In this document: positions 8,090 through 11,197 of the stretch, one piece after another
Numbering within the stretch: position 1 is the first letter of the stretch
Layout of the letters: the number at the start of each line of letters is the position of its first letter
Source of the DNA: Desulfobacteraceae bacterium
GTDB taxonomy: Bacteria > Desulfobacterota > DSM-4660 > Desulfatiglandales > HGW-15
Assembly (NCBI GenBank): GCA_003819975.1
Contig: RPPU01000088.1
Location: forward strand, 1 to 11,197
Direction: 5' to 3'
Length of the DNA: 11,197 nucleotides
The notes under the pieces: model-generated
What the model was told of the DNA's origin: nothing
Database searches by the model: none
The model's input: only the letters and a program-made list of their open reading frames with translations
Program-made: the position numbers and the translations under genes

Positions 8090-8446
8090 TCAGGGCTTTT
8101 CTTTCAGGTATTTCTCTATCCTTTTTTTGGTGTTTTTATCCACATCCATAAACCGGACCCCGGCGCCGAGGTTGTTGGAATAGGGATCTTTATAATTATT
8201 CAAGACCTGACCTTTGATGGGCAGCTTTTCTTCGGCTCCGGGCAGTTGCAGCTCAAGCTGGACAATGGTCCCAACCTGAAAAGGCAGTTTTTTTTCAATG
8301 AAAAATCCGCCGACACTGAGATTTGAGAGCAGGTGAAAATAGGTTGCCTTGTCTTGTCGTTCTTCAGCCCAAATTTGCACATTGACCCTTGAGTTTTTGC
8401 GCCTTTCTTTTTGAGCGTCGGTTTCCGCCAAAGCCTTTTGTTCCAT
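8090..8446 (-). CDS. Solo PilZ domain protein, predicted c-di-GMP receptor
   Basis: 118 residues with no signal peptide, so cytoplasmic. Both c-di-GMP binding motifs of the PilZ family are present: RxxxR as R16-K-N-S-R20 in a basic stretch, and (D/N)xSxxG as N42-L-S-V-G-G47. The rest fits one PilZ barrel: 'GTIVQLELQLPG' at 59-70 and 'GAGVRFMDVD' at 95-104, then a charged C-terminal helix. GGGGAG lies 4 bases before the ATG. The gene has its own likely promoter about 130 bases upstream and converges on the secreted-protein block. Single-domain PilZ proteins act through protein partners; the partner is not visible here. A role in surface or motility control is inferred from the family. Confidence 0.92.
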   Translation of the reverse strand: MEQKALAETDAQKERRKNSRVNVQIWAEERQDKATYFHLLSNLSVGGFFIEKKLPFQVGTIVQLELQLPGAEEKLPIKGQVLNNYKDPYSNNLGAGVRFMDVDKNTKKRIEKYLKEKP

Positions 8447-8573
8447 TGCACTCCCCGATTTTACACATTTTGTCTTATTTTCGGGTCCGGAAAATCTTTT
8501 TTCAGTTATTTACGCTTCGCCCGATTTCCGCAGCCCCTTTCTGAATACGGGGTAACCCGGTCGATTATTTATT

Positions 8574-8602
8574 TTTATAACATATCCCTGGAGGCGGCTC
8601 AA
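8574..8602 (-). promoter_or_regulatory. Sigma70-type promoter for the PilZ gene
   Basis: On the minus strand TTGAGC (8602-8597), a 17-base spacer and TATAAA (8579-8574) form a good match, and TG one base before the -10 gives an extended -10 element. Transcription would start near 8567, leaving a leader of about 120 bases. No known riboswitch pattern was recognised in the leader; a 6-bp inverted repeat (8475-8480 with 8488-8493) is present. Confidence 0.6.
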
Positions 8603-8627
8603 TAAATATTAATCCCGAACGGATTTA

Positions 8628-8662
8628 TCAATCGACAACATCGATAAAATGTTGTCGATTGA
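8628..8662. repeat. Perfect 14-bp inverted repeat with 7-base loop, possible terminator
   Basis: Positions 8628-8641 pair perfectly with 8649-8662 around CGATAAA. It lies 19 bases beyond the stop of the DUF1318 lipoprotein gene (minus strand) and upstream of the PilZ promoter. It could end or stabilise the lipoprotein transcript. However, it is AT-rich and has no T-tract on either strand, so a protein-binding site is an alternative. Confidence 0.55.
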
Positions 8663-8681
8663 AGCGTTTAAAAGTCCGGGA

Positions 8682-9221
8682 TTATTTCTCTTCCAAGGCC
8701 TTTTTCCATTCTTTGGCAAAGGTTTCACCCACTTTGCCCACTTGGCTGGGATCGATTTTTAGGGCTTTGGCCACTTCCTGATAAAGAGTGGCCCGGTTCT
8801 GATTGGTCGCGTCCACCAAGGTTTTAAGGTCCCGCTTTTCCTTTAAACCCAGACCCGGGGTTTCCCCCAGCGCCACATAACCGTCATCGCCTTCTTTAAC
8901 CAGACCTTTTCTAAAAAAGGGCAATATTTGGGCATATAATTCGGTCAGTGTCTCTTTCAAAGCGCGAATCGTGGGGTTGGAAACCGTGACGGCATCCTGG
9001 GCCCAGGCATCGGAAACAAAGAAAATCTCGATCATTGGCTTTATAAAATTCAAGCCTTCATCGGGTTTTTTCACAGGTTTTTTGCCGGTTACGTCACTCA
9101 CAATATCTTTGGCTGCCGATTCGACTTCCTTGACCGGAAAATAGATGTTAATGGTCACACAAGCGAAAATAAACGACATCAACACCGCACCCAACCATAA
9201 TACTTTAAAATTCTTTTGCAT
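8682..9221 (-). CDS. DUF1318 (YdbL-family) lipoprotein with a YnbE-like N-terminus
   Basis: 179 residues from the ATG at 9221, chosen because AAGGAGGG lies just upstream; a longer start at 9275 would overlap the preceding gene and put the signal peptide internally. Residues 1-20 are a lipoprotein signal peptide with cysteine at 21 ('FIFAC', an acceptable lipobox). Next comes 'VTINIYFPVKEVESAAKDIV', a strand plus helix recalling the YnbE lipoprotein. Residues about 79-170 match DUF1318/YdbL: 'NPTIRALKETL', 'GLVKEGDDGYVAL', a helix with 'LVDATNQNRATLYQEVAK', and 'VGKVGETFAKEWKK'. The piece between contains 'FFVSDAWAQDA', which looks like an old signal peptide end. In E. coli, YnbE and YdbL are separate partners of YdbH; here the lipoprotein follows a YdbH-like gene by 22 bases. 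It is probably anchored in the outer membrane as part of the bridge. Confidence 0.85.
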   Translation of the reverse strand: MQKNFKVLWLGAVLMSFIFACVTINIYFPVKEVESAAKDIVSDVTGKKPVKKPDEGLNFIKPMIEIFFVSDAWAQDAVTVSNPTIRALKETLTELYAQILPFFRKGLVKEGDDGYVALGETPGLGLKEKRDLKTLVDATNQNRATLYQEVAKALKIDPSQVGKVGETFAKEWKKALEEK

Positions 9222-9225
9222 GAAT

Positions 9226-9233
9226 CCCTCCTT
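9226..9233 (-). promoter_or_regulatory. Strong ribosome binding site fixing the lipoprotein start
   Basis: On the minus strand AAGGAGGG lies 4 bases before the ATG at 9221, in the 22-base gap after the YdbH-like gene. It rules for this start over the in-frame one at 9275. Confidence 0.85.
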
Positions 9234-9243
9234 TTTAATTGAT

Positions 9244-11197
9244 TTATTTAACAACCGGCCCCGCGGAATTTTCAAAAACCCCTTTAATCCTTTGTAACAT
9301 ATCTTTAAAGCTGATAGGTAGTCCGGGAGTTTGATTCACTATATTAACCCCTAAAAGGCCGCCTTTAGCAACCAGATATTCGGTGTTGCCTTCTTTGGTG
9401 GTCCCATTAATACGAAAGGAATCGTTTTCCAAACTGGCTTTGATGCCGATTTTTTTATAGGAAAGCTCCTGAATAAAAGCGGCATAAACCACAGCCATGC
9501 CCACAAACGGACTTTGGCCGCCGCCGATCCGGGCGATGTTGTCCACGGCCCGCAGACTCATTTTCTGGGTGATCCCTTTTTTAGGGATCGACTCGATCAG
9601 CAGGTCGAATTTTTGGGGTTGGGCCGCGGCGATTTCAAAGCCCTTGATATAACCCTGCAGGATACCCTGAATAGCGCCGAATTCCGTGTCTTTGGTCATT
9701 TCGAGCATATTCAAGTTATCCCAGTTTGCGCTCAGTTTGAAAACCGGATGGGCGCTCAGAAGTTTATCCATGCCGATATCGCTGAGCACGATTTCGCCTT
9801 TAAACAGATTGGCTGTGATTTTACCTTGGGTGGTTAGGGAGCGGCCGTCAAAGGTTATTTTGTTTAAGCGGCCGGAGGCCGTGCCGGATATTTCCTTGGG
9901 CCAAAAACCGGCCAGAAGGGGGCGTAAATCCAAAGGGCGCAGATTCAGGGAGGTGTCGATCAGCGGAGCAGGGGAATAGATGTTTTTCCCGCTCAGGGGG
10001 CCGAGCTCGATCGATCCGCCTTTTATCTTAAGCACGGTGGCTGAAGGGATGGTTAATTGGTTGGGTCCAACATCAAAATTCAGATTCAGCGGTTGTTCCG
10101 GTATTCCCGGAATTTTTAAAGTGTGAATCGTCAAAGCGCCTTTCAGATTTGATTTTTCCGCCTTAAACGGTCCGGCCACATACCAAACCGGCCAGTCCAG
10201 GTTCACGCCTTTAAAGGTCACGGCGCCTTTATTCAGCACTGCTTCTCCGTTTTGCCATTGCAGGGCCCCTTTTAAGCTTTGTTGCCGGCCCTGTTTTTTT
10301 AGAGCCATCCGGGCTGAAACAGTTCCGGACATGGTCAAGTTGTTCAGAGATGGATTTTTAGCTTTAAAGGGTTCCCGAATAAATTGTTCAAAGAGCGGTT
10401 GCAGGGCGGTCGATGGGATTTTGATATCCAGGGTTCCATCGAGACCGGGACAGGTTACCCGGCCTTCCAGCTCCAGACTAACCAGATTTTTTAATTCCAA
10501 CTGGGTTGCAGAAAGGGCCACTGTATGATGCGCCGCGGTATAATCCAGTTTTGCGGCACAGGAAAGGGGCGTGGATTTTAAATTGAAATAATAAGCATCC
10601 AGAAGTATTTCCCCTTCCGGGATCTGGATCCGCCAATCGGCTTTGAGCGAAGCGGTGTCCAGGTTGAATTCGCCTTCGCTTTCGATCACGGCTTGGATTT
10701 TCTCGCCCACCCAATTCGCGCTCGGATTTTCAAAAGCGTATTCACGGCAAGCGAGACGGGTGACATAGCTCCAATTCTTCATGGCCTGATCGCTGTGGGC
10801 TTTCATTTCAAAATCATTTAAACCTTTTAGGCGCCAATCGGCCGGCAGCCATTTTAAATTCTGCAGGGATTTGAGCAGGTCCAGTTTAGAACCGGAAAGG
10901 CTCAGGGTTATCTCTTTGTTTTGGTATAAAAAGCCGGCTTTCAAGCCTGCCAGCAAGGAAGAATCTATAGTGATTTCAGGCAAGGAGATTTGGACTTTGG
11001 TCAGATCGATCTGGCCTTGGGGGAGCAGAACTAGAATATCTTGGAAAGAGATCTCCTTGCCCGGCCGGTTAAATTTGATGCGCGGAATTTTCAGTTCGAC
11101 CGCGGAAATTTGAAAAAGCGGATAGGCGCCGCTCAAGGTTGCCTGGGCTTGAAAGGGCCGGATGTCCAGGCTTTTGAGAGCCGGTCCCGAAGCCTGG
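9244..11197 (-). CDS. YdbH-like AsmA-family intermembrane bridge protein, N-terminus outside the window
   Basis: The frame runs open past the right edge, so about 650 C-terminal residues are visible; the family is long (E. coli YdbH is near 880). The chain is made of repeated amphipathic beta-strands with periodic G and D turns, typical of AsmA-like groove proteins. Examples are 'MSGTVSARMAL', 'LKGALTIHTLKI', 'SASGRLNKITFDG'-like strands and 'LQGYIKGFEI'. The end is conserved in appearance: 'MSLRAVDNIARIGGG', 'YKKIGIKASLENDSFRINGT', 'GNTEYLVAKGGLLGVNIVNQ', then a 'FKDMLQRIKG' helix. In E. coli, YdbH is one of three redundant AsmA-like proteins (with TamB and YhdP) thought to carry phospholipid to the outer membrane, docking on lipoprotein YnbE. 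The DUF1318 lipoprotein immediately downstream supports YdbH over TamB or YhdP. An N-terminal membrane anchor is expected but not visible. Confidence 0.8.
   Translation of the reverse strand, partial: QASGPALKSLDIRPFQAQATLSGAYPLFQISAVELKIPRIKFNRPGKEISFQDILVLLPQGQIDLTKVQISLPEITIDSSLLAGLKAGFLYQNKEITLSLSGSKLDLLKSLQNLKWLPADWRLKGLNDFEMKAHSDQAMKNWSYVTRLACREYAFENPSANWVGEKIQAVIESEGEFNLDTASLKADWRIQIPEGEILLDAYYFNLKSTPLSCAAKLDYTAAHHTVALSATQLELKNLVSLELEGRVTCPGLDGTLDIKIPSTALQPLFEQFIREPFKAKNPSLNNLTMSGTVSARMALKKQGRQQSLKGALQWQNGEAVLNKGAVTFKGVNLDWPVWYVAGPFKAEKSNLKGALTIHTLKIPGIPEQPLNLNFDVGPNQLTIPSATVLKIKGGSIELGPLSGKNIYSPAPLIDTSLNLRPLDLRPLLAGFWPKEISGTASGRLNKITFDGRSLTTQGKITANLFKGEIVLSDIGMDKLLSAHPVFKLSANWDNLNMLEMTKDTEFGAIQGILQGYIKGFEIAAAQPQKFDLLIESIPKKGITQKMSLRAVDNIARIGGGQSPFVGMAVVYAAFIQELSYKKIGIKASLENDSFRINGTTKEGNTEYLVAKGGLLGVNIVNQTPGLPISFKDMLQRIKGVFENSAGPVVK

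Noticed and set aside
8475..8502. ATTTTC/GAAAAT hairpin followed by TTTTTT on the plus strand, as a terminator.
   Set aside because: The stem has 6 mostly A-T pairs and no plus-strand gene lies upstream to be terminated here.
8447..8567. A c-di-GMP riboswitch in the PilZ leader.
   Set aside because: I could not find the conserved core of either known c-di-GMP riboswitch class; only a short inverted repeat is visible.
9222..9275. A longer start for the DUF1318 lipoprotein at 9275.
   Set aside because: It would overlap the YdbH-like gene and bury the lipoprotein signal; the strong AAGGAGGG points to 9221.

Overview
The window comes from a diderm (Gram-negative-type) bacterium. It encodes Sec signal peptides, a predicted outer-membrane beta-barrel, a lipoprotein and an AsmA-like bridge protein of the YdbH type. 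Coding DNA is roughly 50-60% GC, Shine-Dalgarno sites are clear, and one gene starts with TTG. The mix of PilZ, DUF1318/YdbL and YdbH-like proteins with FN3-rich secreted proteins would suit a deltaproteobacterial, Nitrospirota or Omnitrophota-like lineage, but no marker gene settles the taxonomy. There are no tRNAs, rRNAs, CRISPR arrays, insertion sequences or phage genes.

The plus strand fills positions 1-8005. First comes the 3' part of a protein built from fibronectin type III (FN3) modules (3-1397). Next is an exported fusion of an FKBP/SlyD-like prolyl isomerase and a thioredoxin-fold domain with a CHFC motif (1531-2712). After a 355-base AT-rich gap comes a tight four-gene block: an Ig-like plus beta-barrel protein (3068-5080), followed by three tandem paralogous secreted proteins (5095-5799, 5826-6881, 6938-8005). 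The block ends at a strong terminator (8027-8062). The paralogs share a roughly 110-residue core of unrecognised family followed by an FN3-like module. The second and third also carry an extra N-terminal domain that the first lacks. This block is the best candidate for an undescribed cell-envelope assembly.

The minus strand carries a solo PilZ domain protein (8090-8446), convergent with the block, sharing its terminator and having its own recognisable promoter. It also carries a two-gene envelope cassette read leftward from the right edge: the C-terminal part of a YdbH-like AsmA-family protein (9244 to the edge), then a DUF1318 lipoprotein (8682-9221). In E. coli, YdbH works with two small partners, YnbE (lipoprotein) and YdbL (soluble). 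Here a single lipoprotein looks like both joined together. A perfect 14-bp inverted repeat lies just downstream of it.

Overall the window is about the cell envelope: secreted beta-sandwich proteins and a likely outer-membrane barrel on one strand, lipid-bridge proteins on the other, and a c-di-GMP receptor between them. All functional links between the two halves are inference from position.
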